From assembly GCF_000719555.1 (NCBI RefSeq), contig NZ_JOGX01000002.1:177244-241243 (forward strand): a DNA stretch of 64,000 bases, read 5' to 3'. Positions 8,202 to 17,436 of the stretch are shown here, piece after piece. The position numbers were made by a program, and so were the translations under genes. This DNA is from Streptomyces sp. NRRL F-5727 (GTDB lineage: Bacteria > Actinomycetota > Actinomycetes > Streptomycetales > Streptomycetaceae). Positions within the stretch are counted from its first letter, which is position 1. Every line of letters begins with the position of its first letter. Below the pieces are notes generated by a model. It did no database searches. It saw nothing but the letters and a program-made list of their open reading frames with translations, and was not told the DNA's origin.

Positions 8202-8954
8202 ATGGCTGTGCTCGTCGCGCTCGGCGCGTTCCTCATGACGCTCTTCGGCGGCTGGGTCGCGCAGCGCGTCACCGACCGCCGGCACCTCGTCCTCGGCCTC
8301 GCCGGCGGCCTCATGCTCGGCGTCGTCGGACTCGACCTGCTGCCCGAGGCCCTGGAGGCCGCCGGGGAGGAGGTCTTCGGCGTCCCCCAGGCCCTGCTGC
8401 TCTTCGTCGGCGGCTTCCTCTTCGCCCACGTCGTGGAACGCCTCCTCGCCACCCGCCGCGCAGCCCACGGCGCCGAGACGGGGCAGCAGTCCGGCGGGAA
8501 GACCACCGAGCGGACCCCGCAGGTCGGCCTCGTGGCCGCCGCCGCCATGGTGCTGCACAGCCTCATGGACGGCATCGCCCTCGGCGCCGCCTTCCAGGTC
8601 GGCGGCGGCATGGGCGCCACCGTCGCCCTCGCCGTCGTCACCCACGATTTCGCCGACGGCTTCAACACCTACACGCTCACCCGCGTCTACGGGAACGAGC
8701 GCCGCAAGGCCCTCGCCATGCTCCTCGCCGACGCGATCGCGCCGATCGCCGGCGCCGGCCTCGCCACCCTGCTCACTCTTCCGGAGGAACTGCTCGGCAG
8801 CTATCTCGGCTTCTTCGGCGGCGCCCTGCTCTACCTCGCCGCCGCCGAGATCCTGCCCGAGGCCCACCACACCCACCCCGCCCGCACCACCCTGCTCTGC
8901 ACGGTCGCGGGCGTCGGCTTCATCTGGCTGGTGGTGGGCCTCTCCGGCGGCTGA
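8202..8954 (+). CDS. ZIP family divalent metal transporter
   Basis: A 250-residue membrane protein with about eight hydrophobic segments, beginning MAVLVALGAFLMTLFGGWVAQR. The ZIP signature is split over two helices: VLHSLMDGIALGAAF (HSxxDGxAxG) and VVTHDFADGFNTYTLTR, whose His, Asp and Asn residues form the transport site. ZIP carriers move Zn, Fe, Co or Mn into the cytoplasm. It is divergent from, and only 30 bp from, the cobalamin-related frame at 8171, and it is followed at once by convergent cobB. Cobalt supply for cobalamin is therefore a reasonable guess, but the sequence cannot tell cobalt from zinc. A GAAGGGG sits almost against the ATG; an upstream GTG at 8166 is less likely. Confidence 0.85.
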   Translation: MAVLVALGAFLMTLFGGWVAQRVTDRRHLVLGLAGGLMLGVVGLDLLPEALEAAGEEVFGVPQALLLFVGGFLFAHVVERLLATRRAAHGAETGQQSGGKTTERTPQVGLVAAAAMVLHSLMDGIALGAAFQVGGGMGATVALAVVTHDFADGFNTYTLTRVYGNERRKALAMLLADAIAPIAGAGLATLLTLPEELLGSYLGFFGGALLYLAAAEILPEAHHTHPARTTLLCTVAGVGFIWLVVGLSGG

Positions 8955-8956
8955 AC

Positions 8957-10297
8957 TCACCCGCAGCGCCCCACGAACCGCGCGGCGACCTCGGGAGACC
9001 CCGCCCAGTGCGTGTGCACGTAACTCGCGTGCACCCCGCCCTGCACGAAGCCCTCCACCCGGGTCTCCGGCTGCCGCAGCCCCCAGGCCGCGAGCGCGCC
9101 CGCGCCCGGCTCGATCACCGTCCGGTGGAACTCGTGCCCGCGCAGCCGCGCCCCGGCCGGCGCGAGGACGCTGTCGCTCACGGCCACGGCGTCCCGGTAG
9201 CCCAGCGTCAGCCGTGCCGACATCCGCGCGTCCGCGTCGAGCACCCCGCACATGGGTGTGCCGTCCAGCGACCGCGCCAGATACAGCAGCCCGGCGCACT
9301 CGGCGGCGACCGGCGCCCCGCCGGCGGCGAAGGCGGCCACGGCCTTCCGCAGCGGCTCGTTGGCGGCCAGCTCGGCCGCGTACATCTCCGGGAACCCGCC
9401 TCCGACGACGAGCCCGCCCGTCCCCTCGGGAAGCGCCTCGTCCCGCAGCGGGTCGAAGGTCACCACCTCCGCGCCGGCGGCCGTCAGCAGCTCCGCGTGC
9501 TCGGCGTACGAGAAGGTGAACGCGGCCCCGCCGGCCACCGCGACGACCGGCCGGCGCCCCGCCCGGGGCGCCACGACCGGCGGCGCCCACGCCTCGGCGT
9601 CCAGCTCCGGCGCCGACCGCGCCAGCGCGAGCAGCGCCTCCAGGTCGCACCCGGCGCGCACCTGCTCCGCCTGCGCGGCCACCGCCTCCACGGCCTGCGC
9701 CTGCCGCTCGGCGACCGGGATCAGCCCGAGGTGCCGCGACGGCGTCGCCACGGCGGGCGCCCGCCGCAGCACGCCGAGGACCGGCACCCCCGACTCCCCG
9801 AGCGCCTCCCGCAGCAGGTGCTCGTGCCGGTCGGTCGCCACCTTGTTCAGGATCACGCCGCCGATCCGCACCTCCGGGTCCCAGGACGCGAAGCCGTGCA
9901 CCAGCGCCGCCACCGACCGCGACTGCGAGGACGCGTCCACGACCAGCACCACCGGCGCCCTCAGCAGCTTCGCCACCTGCGCGGTGGACGCCAGCTCGCC
10001 CTGGTCGGCGGCCCCGTCGTACAGGCCCATGACCCCCTCGACCACGGCCAGGTCGCAGCCGCGCGACCCGTGCGCGAAGAGCGGCGCGACCAGCCCCGTC
10101 CCGCACATGAACGCGTCGAGGTTGCGGCCCGGGCGGCCGGTGGCGAGCGCGTGGTAGCCCGGGTCGATGTAGTCGGGGCCCACCTTGTGCGGGGAGACGG
10201 CCAGACCACGGCCGGCGAACGCGGCCATCAGGCCGGTCGCCACCGTGGTCTTGCCCGCGCCCGACGAGGGGGCCGCGATGACGAGACGTGCTACCAC
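8957..10297 (-). CDS. cobB: Cobyrinate a,c-diamide synthase
   Basis: A 446-residue ATP-dependent amidotransferase that makes the a and c amides of cobyrinic acid. The N-terminal dethiobiotin-synthetase-like domain has the P-loop IAAPSSGAGKTTVATGLM and HKVGPDYIDPGYH, then VVEGVMGLYDG and VVLVVDASSQSRSVAALVHG. The C-terminal class I glutamine amidotransferase-like domain contains GGGFPEMYAAELAAN, the nucleophile cysteine in VAAECAGLLYLARSL, and HASYVHTHWAGSPEVAARF. The GTG start at 10297 overlaps the cobO stop by 7 bp (GTGGTAG), so the two are translationally coupled. Confidence 0.95.
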   Translation of the reverse strand: MVARLVIAAPSSGAGKTTVATGLMAAFAGRGLAVSPHKVGPDYIDPGYHALATGRPGRNLDAFMCGTGLVAPLFAHGSRGCDLAVVEGVMGLYDGAADQGELASTAQVAKLLRAPVVLVVDASSQSRSVAALVHGFASWDPEVRIGGVILNKVATDRHEHLLREALGESGVPVLGVLRRAPAVATPSRHLGLIPVAERQAQAVEAVAAQAEQVRAGCDLEALLALARSAPELDAEAWAPPVVAPRAGRRPVVAVAGGAAFTFSYAEHAELLTAAGAEVVTFDPLRDEALPEGTGGLVVGGGFPEMYAAELAANEPLRKAVAAFAAGGAPVAAECAGLLYLARSLDGTPMCGVLDADARMSARLTLGYRDAVAVSDSVLAPAGARLRGHEFHRTVIEPGAGALAAWGLRQPETRVEGFVQGGVHASYVHTHWAGSPEVAARFVGRCG

Positions 10298-10899
10298 TCG
10301 ATGCCCCGCTGGCCCTTCTGACCGGCGTCCATCGGGTGCTTCACCTTGGACATGTCGGTGACGAGGTCGGCGAAGTCGACCAGCTCCTGCGGCGCGTTGC
10401 GCCCGGTGATGACGACGTGCTGCTGCCCGGGACGGTCCCGCAGCACCTCGACGACCTCCTTGACGTCGATCCAGCCCCAGTGGAGCAGGTACGCGAACTC
10501 GTCGAGGACGTAGAACCTGTACTTCTCCTCGGCCAGGTCCCGCTTGACCTGCGCCCAGCCCTCGCGCGCCTTGTCCTCGTGCGACTGCTCGCCCTCGGCG
10601 ACCTCGCGCTGGATCCAGGACCAGCCCTCGCCCATCTTGTTCCAGGTGACCGTCCCGCCCTTGCCGGTCTCGCCGAGCGCCTTGAGGGCGTTCTCCTCGC
10701 CGACCTTCCACTTGGCGGACTTCACGAACTGGAACACCCCGATCGGCCAGCCCTGGTTCCAGGCGCGCAGCGCCATCCCGAAGGCGGCCGTCGACTTCCC
10801 CTTGCCGACTCCGGTGTGCACCATCACCAGCGCCCGGTTGCGGCGCTGACGGGTCGTGAGACCGTCGTCGGGCACGACGGTCGGCTGTCCCTGCGGCAT
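10291..10899 (-). CDS. cobO: Cob(I)yrinic acid a,c-diamide adenosyltransferase
   Basis: A 202-residue ATP:corrinoid adenosyltransferase of the CobA/CobO/BtuR family, which transfers the 5-prime-deoxyadenosyl group to cobalt. The P-loop is VHTGVGKGKSTAAFGMALRA (about residues 28-47); further family blocks are GVFQFVKSAKWKVGEE, WNKMGEGWSW, YVLDEFAYLLHWGWID and VVITGRNAPQELVDFADLVTDM. The length is usual for the family. Its ATG overlaps the stop of the chelatase gene (TAATG), and its own stop overlaps cobB. Confidence 0.96.
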   Translation of the reverse strand: MPQGQPTVVPDDGLTTRQRRNRALVMVHTGVGKGKSTAAFGMALRAWNQGWPIGVFQFVKSAKWKVGEENALKALGETGKGGTVTWNKMGEGWSWIQREVAEGEQSHEDKAREGWAQVKRDLAEEKYRFYVLDEFAYLLHWGWIDVKEVVEVLRDRPGQQHVVITGRNAPQELVDFADLVTDMSKVKHPMDAGQKGQRGIEW

Positions 10900-12926
10900 T
10901 AAGCGGCCCTCCTGACAGAGCGGTTGACTTGTGCTTCTCGTACGAGCCCGGCGATCGCGTCGGCGCGCAGTTCGTCCAGGGTGACGGCGGTGCCGCCCAG
11001 ATCGCGGGCGAGGTTCCCGGCGAGACCGAGCCGCACCGGGCCCGTCTCGCAGTCCACGACGACGCTCGCGGTGCCGTCGGCGGCGTGCAGCCGCGCGGCC
11101 CGGGCGGCCAGACCCACCGGGTCCGGCCCGCCGCCGGTCGCCCGCCCGTCGGTCACCACCACGAGCAGCGGCCGGCGCGAGGGGTCCCGCAGCCGCTCCA
11201 CCCGCAGCACGTCCCGGGCCTTCAGCAGCCCGGCGGAGAGCGGCGTACGACCACCGGTCGGCAGCTCCTCCAGCCGGGCGGCGGCGGCGTCCACGGACGA
11301 CGTCGGCGGCAGCGCCAGCTCGGCGCCGCGCCCCCGGAAGGTCACCAGGCCCACCTTGTCGCGCCGCTGGTAGGCGTCGAGCAGCAGCGACAGCACGGCG
11401 CCCTTCACCGCGCCCATCCGCTTCCGCGCGGCCATCGACCCGGAGGCGTCCACGACGAACAGCACCAGGTTCCCCTCGCGCCCCTCCCGCACCGCCTGCC
11501 GCAGATCGTCCCGGCGCACCACGAGCCCCGCCCCGGACCGCCCGCGCGCCTTCTGGTGCGGGGCGGCGGCCCGGACGGTCGCGGCCAGGTGCAGCTTGGT
11601 CAGCGCGCCCTCGGGGCGGGTCGCCCCGGTGGTCCGCCCGTTCTGGGTCCGGGCCCGCGAACGCCGCCCGGCCGCGCCCTCGCCGAGCCCGGGCACGCTG
11701 AGCATCCTCGTACGGAACGGCTCGCCGGCCTTCACGGCTGCCCGCTCACCGGCCGCGCCCTGCGGAGCCGGTGCCTGCGCGGGAGCCTCCTCCGGTACGT
11801 CACCGGCCTCGGGCGCGGGTCCCTCACCGCCCTGCGGTGGCACGCCGCCGCCCCCGGGCCCACCGTCCCCCGGCCCGTCCGGCCCCGGATCCGGATCGTC
11901 CTCGGGCTCGTCGTCCCCCTTGAACTGCTCCAGGGTCTCGTCGAGCTTGTCCTCGTCCATCCCCGGCGCGTCGAAGGGATTGCGCCGCCGCCGGTGAGGC
12001 AGCGCCAGCAGCGCGGCCTGCCGCACGTCCTCGCTCGTCACCTCGTCCCGCCCCGCCCACGCGGCGAGCGCGGTCGCGGTCCGGGCCATGACGATGTCGG
12101 CGCGCATGCCGTCGACCTCGAACGCGGCGCAGGTGGCGGCGATCTGGAGCAGCACGGCGTCCCCGAGGGCGACCTTCGGCAGCAGCTCGCGCGCGGCGAC
12201 GATCCGCTCCCGCAGCGCGGCCTCCTCGCCGGCCCAGCGCTCGGCGAACCCGGCCGGGTCGTCCTCGAACGCGAGCCTGCGCCGCACCACTTCGACCCGC
12301 TCCTCCGGCACCCGGGAGGCGGCGACCTCCACGGTCAGCCCGAACCGGTCGAGCAACTGCGGCCGCAGTTCGCCCTCCTCGGGGTTCATCGTCCCGACGA
12401 GCAGGAACCGCGCGGCGTGCCGCACGGACACGCCCTCCCGCTCGACGTGCGAGGCGCCCATGGCGGCGGCGTCCAGGAGGTGGTCGATCAGATGATCCGA
12501 CAGCAGATTGACCTCGTCGACGTACAGAATCCCCCGATGGGCGGCGGCGAGCAGCCCCGGCTCGAACGCCTTCACGCCCTCCGCGAGCGCCCGCTCGATG
12601 TCGAGCGCCCCGACGAGCCGGTCCTCGGACGCCCCCACGGGCAGCTCCACCATCCGCGCGGGACGCGAGTCCGCCCCCGCGTCCAGGTGGGGCCCGTCCG
12701 GACAGCCCGGATCGGGCGCGACGGGATCACAGCTGAACCGACACCCGGCGACGACGCCCACCGCGGGCAGCAACTCGGCGAGCGCGCGCACGGCGGTGGA
12801 CTTGGCGGTCCCCTTCTCGCCCCGGACGAGCACGCCGCCCACCGCCGGTGACACGGCGTTGAGCAGCAGCGCGAGCCGCAGGTCGTCCATCCCGACGACG
12901 GCGGTGAACGGATAGCGGGTGCTCAT
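10899..12926 (-). CDS. Putative cobaltochelatase, fused AAA+ (I) and VWA (D) subunits
   Basis: A 675-residue BchI/BchD-type fusion. The AAA+ module has Walker A in VRGEKGTAKSTAVRALAELL, Walker B in GILYVDEVNLLSDHLIDHLLD and the sensor region RFLLVGTMNPEEGELRPQLLDRFG. An acidic Pro/Gly-rich linker covers about residues 320-400. The C-terminal integrin-like domain has the MIDAS motif VDASGSMAARKRM and VTDGRATGGGPDPVG. Such proteins drive Co2+ insertion together with a large CobN-type subunit, which is not in this window. An N-terminal cysteine stretch CRFSCDPVAPDPGCPDG is usual in this actinobacterial form. It is co-directional with cobQ upstream across 130 bp. Confidence 0.9.
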   Translation of the reverse strand: MSTRYPFTAVVGMDDLRLALLLNAVSPAVGGVLVRGEKGTAKSTAVRALAELLPAVGVVAGCRFSCDPVAPDPGCPDGPHLDAGADSRPARMVELPVGASEDRLVGALDIERALAEGVKAFEPGLLAAAHRGILYVDEVNLLSDHLIDHLLDAAAMGASHVEREGVSVRHAARFLLVGTMNPEEGELRPQLLDRFGLTVEVAASRVPEERVEVVRRRLAFEDDPAGFAERWAGEEAALRERIVAARELLPKVALGDAVLLQIAATCAAFEVDGMRADIVMARTATALAAWAGRDEVTSEDVRQAALLALPHRRRRNPFDAPGMDEDKLDETLEQFKGDDEPEDDPDPGPDGPGDGGPGGGGVPPQGGEGPAPEAGDVPEEAPAQAPAPQGAAGERAAVKAGEPFRTRMLSVPGLGEGAAGRRSRARTQNGRTTGATRPEGALTKLHLAATVRAAAPHQKARGRSGAGLVVRRDDLRQAVREGREGNLVLFVVDASGSMAARKRMGAVKGAVLSLLLDAYQRRDKVGLVTFRGRGAELALPPTSSVDAAAARLEELPTGGRTPLSAGLLKARDVLRVERLRDPSRRPLLVVVTDGRATGGGPDPVGLAARAARLHAADGTASVVVDCETGPVRLGLAGNLARDLGGTAVTLDELRADAIAGLVREAQVNRSVRRAA

Positions 12927-13056
12927 CGAGCGATCACTCCTCGGGAAGACGTGTATGCGGTGTCAGCGCGCTCGAAGTGCCGGCCGTTCGCCGCCGACGG
13001 CGGGCAACCGCCCACCAGGGGGCGCGCCGGCGCGTAAGCCCCGCCCCCCGCCCCCC

Positions 13057-14565
13057 TCACGGCGCACCCGGCGGTACGAACGGCAGCCCCTTGGGCGCGC
13101 CGTCCTCGATGAGCCGCAGCAGCGCGTCCGTGTCGGCGTGCTCCTCGATCAGGTCGCCGAGCCGGTCCAGCTGCTCCTCGCGCAGCGCGCCGAACGACGT
13201 GTCGGGGGCCGGGACGAAGGCCCGCCCGGCCGCCGCCGCGACCTCCCGGAGGAAGGCGCGCCGGAAGCCGTCGCTCTCCAGGGAGCCGTGCCAGTGGGTG
13301 CCCCACACCGCGCCGACCCGGCACCCGTCGAGGAAGGGCTCCCCGCCGCGTACGTCCGCGACGCCGTGGTGGATCTCGTATCCCTCGACCCGCTCGCCGA
13401 GTGCCTCGCCGACCGGCCGCGCGAGGGTCTTCTCGCGTGCGAACCGGACGCGTACGGGCAGCAGCCCGAGCCCCTCGACCGCGCCGGCCTTCGACTCGAC
13501 CTCGTCCTCGATGTGCTCGCCGAGCGCCTGGAAGCCGCCGCAGATCCCCAGCACCGGCCGGCCCTCGGCGGCCCGCCGGGCGAGCGCCTCCGCGAGGCCC
13601 CGCTCGCGCAGCCACGCCAGCGCCTTGACCGTCCCCCGGGTGCCCGGCACGACCGCCAGGTCCGCGTCGGCCAGCTCCTCCGGCCGGTCGACGAACCGCA
13701 CGATCACGCCCGGCTCGGCGGCCAGCGCGTCCACGTCGGTGAAGTTCGACATCAGCGGTACCGCGCAGACCGCGACCCGCAGCACGTCCGCGCCGAGCGG
13801 CGGCGCGACGACCGACTCGCGGACGGTGCCGCGCAGCGAGACCCGCAGCCCGTCCTCCTCGTCGATGCCGAGGCCGTGCGCGTACGGCAGCACCCCGAGG
13901 GTCCGGCGCCCGGTCAGCCCGTGCAGCATGTCCAGGCCCGGTTCGAGGAGCGTCACGTCACCGCGGAACTTGTTCACCAGGTACCCGGCGATCAGCTCCT
14001 GGTCCTCGGGCGCGAGCAGCGCCGTCGTGCCGAAGAACTGGGCGAAGACCCCGCCCCGGTCGATGTCGCCGACGACGACGACCGGGAGCCGCGCGGCCCG
14101 CGCGATGCCCATGTTGACGATGTCGGTGCGGCGCAGGTTGATCTCGGCCGGGCTGCCGGCGCCCTCGCAGATCACCGCGTCGTGGGTGGCCCGCAGCTCC
14201 TCCAGGCAGGCGAGCACCGGCTCGAAGAGGGTCTGCTGCCGCCCCCCGTGGTAGCCGCGCGCGCTCATCTCGCCGACCGGCTTTCCCATGAGCACGACCT
14301 GGCTGGACCGGTCGCCGCCCGGCTTGAGCAGCACCGGGTTCATCAGCGCGGTCGGCTCGACGCGGGCGGCCTGCGCCTGCATGGCCTGGGCGCGGCCGAT
14401 CTCGGCGCCCTCCCGCGTCACGAAGGAGTTGAGGGACATGTTCTGTCCCTTGAACGGCGCGACCTTGACGCCCTGCCGGACGAGCCAGCGGCAGATGCCC
14501 GCCGTGACGACGCTCTTGCCCGCGTCGGAGGTCGTCCCGGCGACGAGCAGCCCCCCACCCTTCAC
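13057..14565 (-). CDS. cobQ: Cobyric acid synthase
   Basis: A 502-residue glutamine-dependent amidase that forms the b, d, e and g amides of the corrin ring. The N-terminal synthetase domain reads [28 protein letters not shown] then [17 protein letters not shown] and [31 protein letters not shown] follows. The C-terminal glutaminase-like domain has the cysteine in [15 protein letters not shown] and the histidine in [12 protein letters not shown]. The GTG start at 14565 overlaps the cobD stop (GTGA) and follows a GGAGGAC site. It is part of the riboswitch-led transcript. Confidence 0.96.
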   Translation of the reverse strand: MKGGGLLVAGTTSDAGKSVVTAGICRWLVRQGVKVAPFKGQNMSLNSFVTREGAEIGRAQAMQAQAARVEPTALMNPVLLKPGGDRSSQVVLMGKPVGEMSARGYHGGRQQTLFEPVLACLEELRATHDAVICEGAGSPAEINLRRTDIVNMGIARAARLPVVVVGDIDRGGVFAQFFGTTALLAPEDQELIAGYLVNKFRGDVTLLEPGLDMLHGLTGRRTLGVLPYAHGLGIDEEDGLRVSLRGTVRESVVAPPLGADVLRVAVCAVPLMSNFTDVDALAAEPGVIVRFVDRPEELADADLAVVPGTRGTVKALAWLRERGLAEALARRAAEGRPVLGICGGFQALGEHIEDEVESKAGAVEGLGLLPVRVRFAREKTLARPVGEALGERVEGYEIHHGVADVRGGEPFLDGCRVGAVWGTHWHGSLESDGFRRAFLREVAAAAGRAFVPAPDTSFGALREEQLDRLGDLIEEHADTDALLRLIEDGAPKGLPFVPPGAP

Positions 14566-15536
14566 TTCGTCCTCCGCTTCACCGTGTCCGTGATCAGCCG
14601 GCCGCCCACGCAGACGGCCAGGGTCAGCCAGGTCACCCGGCGGGAGAGCCGGACGGCCCGGTCGATGTCGGCGACCTCGACGGGCCGCCCGCCGCCGTTG
14701 AGGACGGGCCGGTGTTCGACCCGTCCGCCGTACGAGAGCGTTCCCCCGAGCCGTACCCCGAGGGCGCCCGCGAACGCCGCCTCGACGGGGCCGGCATTGG
14801 GGCTCGGGTGCTTGCCGGCGTCCGCCCGCCAGGCGCGTACGGCGCCGCGCCGGTCCCCGCCCGCGACGGTCGCGAGGGCGGCGGTCAGCCGGGCGCCGGG
14901 CCAGCCGGCCAGGTCGTCGAGGCGGGCCGAGGCCCAGCCGTAGCGGCGGTACCGGGGCGACCGGTGGCCGACCATCGCGTCCAGGGTGTTCACGGCCCGA
15001 AAGCCGAGCAGGCCGGGGACGCCGGCGACCGCGCCCCAGACGAGGGCGCCGACGACGGCGTCGGAGGTGTTCTCGGCGACGGACTCGACGACCGCGCGGG
15101 CCATCGCGGGGCCGTCCAGGGCCTGCGGGTCGCGCCCGACCAGGTGCGGCATCCGCTCCCGGGCGACCTCCAGGTCGCCGGCGGCGAGCGCCCCGCCGAT
15201 GGCCCGGGCCTCCCGGCCCAGGGTCGTACCGCCGACGACGGCCCACACGGCGGCGGCGGTCAGCGCGGCGGAGGCGGCCCGGCTGCCCCGGGCCGTGCGG
15301 GCGGCCAGCGCCCCGGCGGCGGCGGCGCCCCCGGCGCAGACGGCGGTGTGCAGGGCGCCCCGGCCGCGGTGGTCGCGGTACAGCCGCCGTTCGACGGCGG
15401 CGGCGGCCCGGCCGAAGGCGGCGACGGGGTGGCCGCGGCGGGGATCGCCGAGGACCAGGTCGACGGCGAGGCCGGCGGCCGCTCCGTACGCGAAGACTGC
15501 GGTGGCTCGGGAAGCCACGGGGGTGCGGCCGGGCAT
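14562..15536 (-). CDS. cobD: Adenosylcobinamide-phosphate synthase (CobD/CbiB)
   Basis: A 324-residue membrane enzyme that attaches aminopropanol (phosphate) to adenosylcobyric acid. Family blocks are [20 protein letters not shown] (residues about 24-43), the stretch [39 protein letters not shown] and [22 protein letters not shown]. Several hydrophobic segments fit an integral membrane protein. It is the first gene after the B12 riboswitch, with a GAGGAC ribosome-binding site before ATG 15536. Confidence 0.95.
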   Translation of the reverse strand: MPGRTPVASRATAVFAYGAAAGLAVDLVLGDPRRGHPVAAFGRAAAAVERRLYRDHRGRGALHTAVCAGGAAAAGALAARTARGSRAASAALTAAAVWAVVGGTTLGREARAIGGALAAGDLEVARERMPHLVGRDPQALDGPAMARAVVESVAENTSDAVVGALVWGAVAGVPGLLGFRAVNTLDAMVGHRSPRYRRYGWASARLDDLAGWPGARLTAALATVAGGDRRGAVRAWRADAGKHPSPNAGPVEAAFAGALGVRLGGTLSYGGRVEHRPVLNGGGRPVEVADIDRAVRLSRRVTWLTLAVCVGGRLITDTVKRRTK

Positions 15537-15577
15537 GGCGGCGTGTCCTCACTCAGGGTCCGCGCCCTGGGTCGACG

Positions 15578-15695
15578 TGACCGGCGGCGAGAGTTCCTGA
15601 CTCCCGGTCCCCGCCGTTCGCCGGGGCCGGTCACAGTGGCGGGACCGCGCCGGAATCGCACCGGGCTTCCTCTCCATTGCCGCCGTGTTGGCCCC
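15578..15695 (-). ncRNA. Cobalamin (B12) riboswitch
   Basis: On the minus strand, reading towards cobD, there is GAGGAAGCCCGGTGCGATTC, then CCGGCGCGGTCCCGCCACTG followed by TGA (the conserved core), and downstream the B12-box-like GGAGTCAGGAACTCTCGCC. These are the hallmark blocks of the cobalamin riboswitch in the right order and spacing. It ends about 40 nt before the cobD ATG, and so should shut off cobD-cobQ (and perhaps the genes after them) when adenosylcobalamin is plentiful. The exact ends are approximate. Confidence 0.93.
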
Positions 15696-15698
15696 GGC

Positions 15699-15728
15699 AG
15701 TCCACCACGCCCCGCGAAGGGCCGTCAA
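15699..15728 (-). promoter_or_regulatory. Probable promoter of the riboswitch-cobD transcript
   Basis: On the minus strand, TTGACG (15728-15723) is followed after 18 bp by TGGACT (15704-15699). Initiation about 7 nt later would start the transcript at the 5-prime end of the riboswitch. Confidence 0.5.
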
Positions 15729-15774
15729 CTCACCCTTGACCTGCGACGGGTCACTGTGCGAAGCGCCACAGACA

Positions 15775-15819
15775 CGAGGGCCGGACCCGCCCTCGGAAGA
15801 GGTGCGGGCCCGGCCCTCG
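15775..15819. terminator. Hairpin terminator
   Basis: A 16-bp stem with one mismatch lies just downstream of the small membrane protein gene (end 15831), and upstream of the cobD promoter. It separates the phosphate-transport unit from the cobalamin transcript. Confidence 0.75.
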
Positions 15820-15830
15820 GAGTGTCGTGG

Positions 15831-16052
15831 TCAGGCGACGATCAGATAGATGCCGTACGCGACGGCCGCCGCGCACAGCGCGAAGCAGGCGTAGGCGCCG
15901 GTGCGGGCCAGGACGGCGGAGCCGCCCGCGGCGGCGGCCTTCTCCTGCTTGCCGAGGCCGACGATCCCGAGGGTGAAGAGGCCCACGAGGGCGACGGTCG
16001 CCACGAGGCTGACTCCGAAGACGGAGCCGAGAGCTGCCCAGTCGATCTTCAT
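15831..16052 (-). CDS. Small two-helix membrane protein downstream of the phosphate transporter
   Basis: A 73-residue protein, MKIDWAALGSVFGVSLVATV..., with two hydrophobic segments (about residues 11-35 and 48-72) joined by a short charged loop GKQEKAAAAGG. I do not know a function. It lies 40 bp after the Pit transporter gene in the same direction and just before a terminator, so it is probably co-transcribed and may assist the transporter. The start at ATG 16052 is preceded by a run of AGGAAACC on the coding strand. Confidence 0.75.
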   Translation of the reverse strand: MKIDWAALGSVFGVSLVATVALVGLFTLGIVGLGKQEKAAAAGGSAVLARTGAYACFALCAAAVAYGIYLIVA

Positions 16053-16092
16053 GGCTGGTTCCGGTTTCCTTAGGGGGTTCTCGGGAGGGGGC

Positions 16093-17367
16093 TCAGACCG
16101 CGGCGGCGGGGGCCGGGGGAGCGGCGGGGTCGTTCGGACCCGGCGCGTGGATGGTGGTCTTGAGGCCCTCGTCCGCGACGGCGGCGACGGAGCCGGCCGG
16201 CGGCGGGGTGACGGCGGCGATGGCCGTGGTCACGACGCCCGCGGGCTCGTCCGCTCCCGCTCCGGGCTCGTCGTCGTTGACGTTGGTGTGGTCGACCACC
16301 TGGCGGCGGGAGTAGAGCCAGATGCCGAGGCAGGAGGCGACCAGGAAGCCGGCGACGGTGTAGATGCCCCAGTCGCCCTGACGGGCCACGAACTCGGCCC
16401 CGGCCGCGACCAGGCCGGCGGCCGGCAGGGTCAGGCCCCAGGCGGCGAACATGCGGGTGGCGGTCGACCAGCGGACGACACCGCCCTTGCGGCCCAGGCC
16501 CGCGCCCATCACGCCGCCGGAGCAGACGTGCGTGGTGGAGAGGGAGTAGCCGAGGTTGGAGGAGGCCAGGATGACGGTGGCCGCGCTGGTCTGGGCGGCG
16601 AAGCCCTGCTGCGGCTGGAGGTCGGTGAGGCCCTTGCCCATGGTGCGGATGATGCGCCAGCCGCCGAGGTAGGTGCCGAGCGCGATCGCCAGGCCGGCGG
16701 AGACGATGACCCACAGGGGCGGGTTCGAGCCGGGGACGAGGGCGCCGCCGGCGACCAGGGCGAGGGTGATGATGCCCATGGTCTTCTGGGCGTCGTTGGT
16801 GCCGTGCGCGAGCGAGACGAGACCGGCGGAGGCGATCTGGCCGGCGCGGTAGCCCTTCTCCGTCGTCTTGGCGTCCGCGTTCCGGTCGAGCCGGTACGTC
16901 AGCCGGGCCGCGAACATCGAGGCCACGCCGGCGACGATCGGGGCGGCGACCGCCGGGATGAGGACCTTGGTGACGACGACGTCGCCGTTGACACCGCTGA
17001 AGCCGATCGAGGCGACGGTCGCGCCGATCAGGCCGCCCATGAGGGCGTGCGAGGAGCTGGAGGGCAGTCCGACCAGCCAGGTCAGCAGGTTCCAGAGGAT
17101 CGCGCCGACGAGCGCGGCGAGGATCACTTCGGGCTGGATGCCCTCCTCGTTGACCAGTCCCTTGGAGATCGTGTTGGCGACCTCCACGGACAGGAACGCG
17201 CCGACCAGGTTCAGCACGGCGGACATGGCCACCGCCGTCTTGGGCTTGAGAGCACCGGTCGAGATGGTCGTGGCCATCGCGTTCGCGGTGTCGTGGAAAC
17301 CGTTCGTGAAATCGAACACGAGAGCTGTCACGACCACAATGGCGAGCAGCAGCGTGATGTGTTCCAT
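16093..17367 (-). CDS. pit: Inorganic phosphate transporter, Pit family
   Basis: A 424-residue low-affinity phosphate permease. Duplicated family signatures are visible: DFTNGFHDTANAMATTISTGAL (residues 20-41) and SLAHGTNDAQKTMGI (about 207-221), plus GLPSSSSHALMGGLIGA and GYSLSTTHVCSGGVMGAGL. About ten membrane segments precede a soluble Pro/Ala-rich tail. The direct-repeat PHO box 48 bp upstream points to control by PhoP; in S. coelicolor the related pitH2 is a PhoP target (from memory). It is followed by a small membrane protein in the same transcript. Confidence 0.95.
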   Translation of the reverse strand: MEHITLLLAIVVVTALVFDFTNGFHDTANAMATTISTGALKPKTAVAMSAVLNLVGAFLSVEVANTISKGLVNEEGIQPEVILAALVGAILWNLLTWLVGLPSSSSHALMGGLIGATVASIGFSGVNGDVVVTKVLIPAVAAPIVAGVASMFAARLTYRLDRNADAKTTEKGYRAGQIASAGLVSLAHGTNDAQKTMGIITLALVAGGALVPGSNPPLWVIVSAGLAIALGTYLGGWRIIRTMGKGLTDLQPQQGFAAQTSAATVILASSNLGYSLSTTHVCSGGVMGAGLGRKGGVVRWSTATRMFAAWGLTLPAAGLVAAGAEFVARQGDWGIYTVAGFLVASCLGIWLYSRRQVVDHTNVNDDEPGAGADEPAGVVTTAIAAVTPPPAGSVAAVADEGLKTTIHAPGPNDPAAPPAPAAAV

Positions 17368-17414
17368 TTACCCAGGCAATCGTTTGACGTCAGTGGCTGG
17401 TCGAACGTAGGCAA

Positions 17415-17436
17415 CCTGAGTGAACGGAAGGTGAAC
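17415..17436 (-). promoter_or_regulatory. PHO box (two 11-bp direct repeat units for PhoP)
   Basis: Read on the minus strand, GTTCACCTTCC is followed directly by GTTCACTCAGG, two adjacent 11-nt units of the Streptomyces PhoP consensus. The block lies 48-69 bp upstream of the Pit transporter start. Confidence 0.88.

Noticed and set aside
8172-10106. A long minus-strand open frame continuing upstream of the CbiG-C/CobC protein
   Set aside because: It lies antisense to the ZIP transporter and out of frame with cobB, and its translation is low-complexity Gly/Arg/Ala; it is a GC-bias artefact.
11700-11960. Possible frameshift or gene split in the low-complexity linker of the chelatase
   Set aside because: The frame continues with consistent codon use through the Pro/Gly/Glu linker into the VWA domain, so it is one protein.
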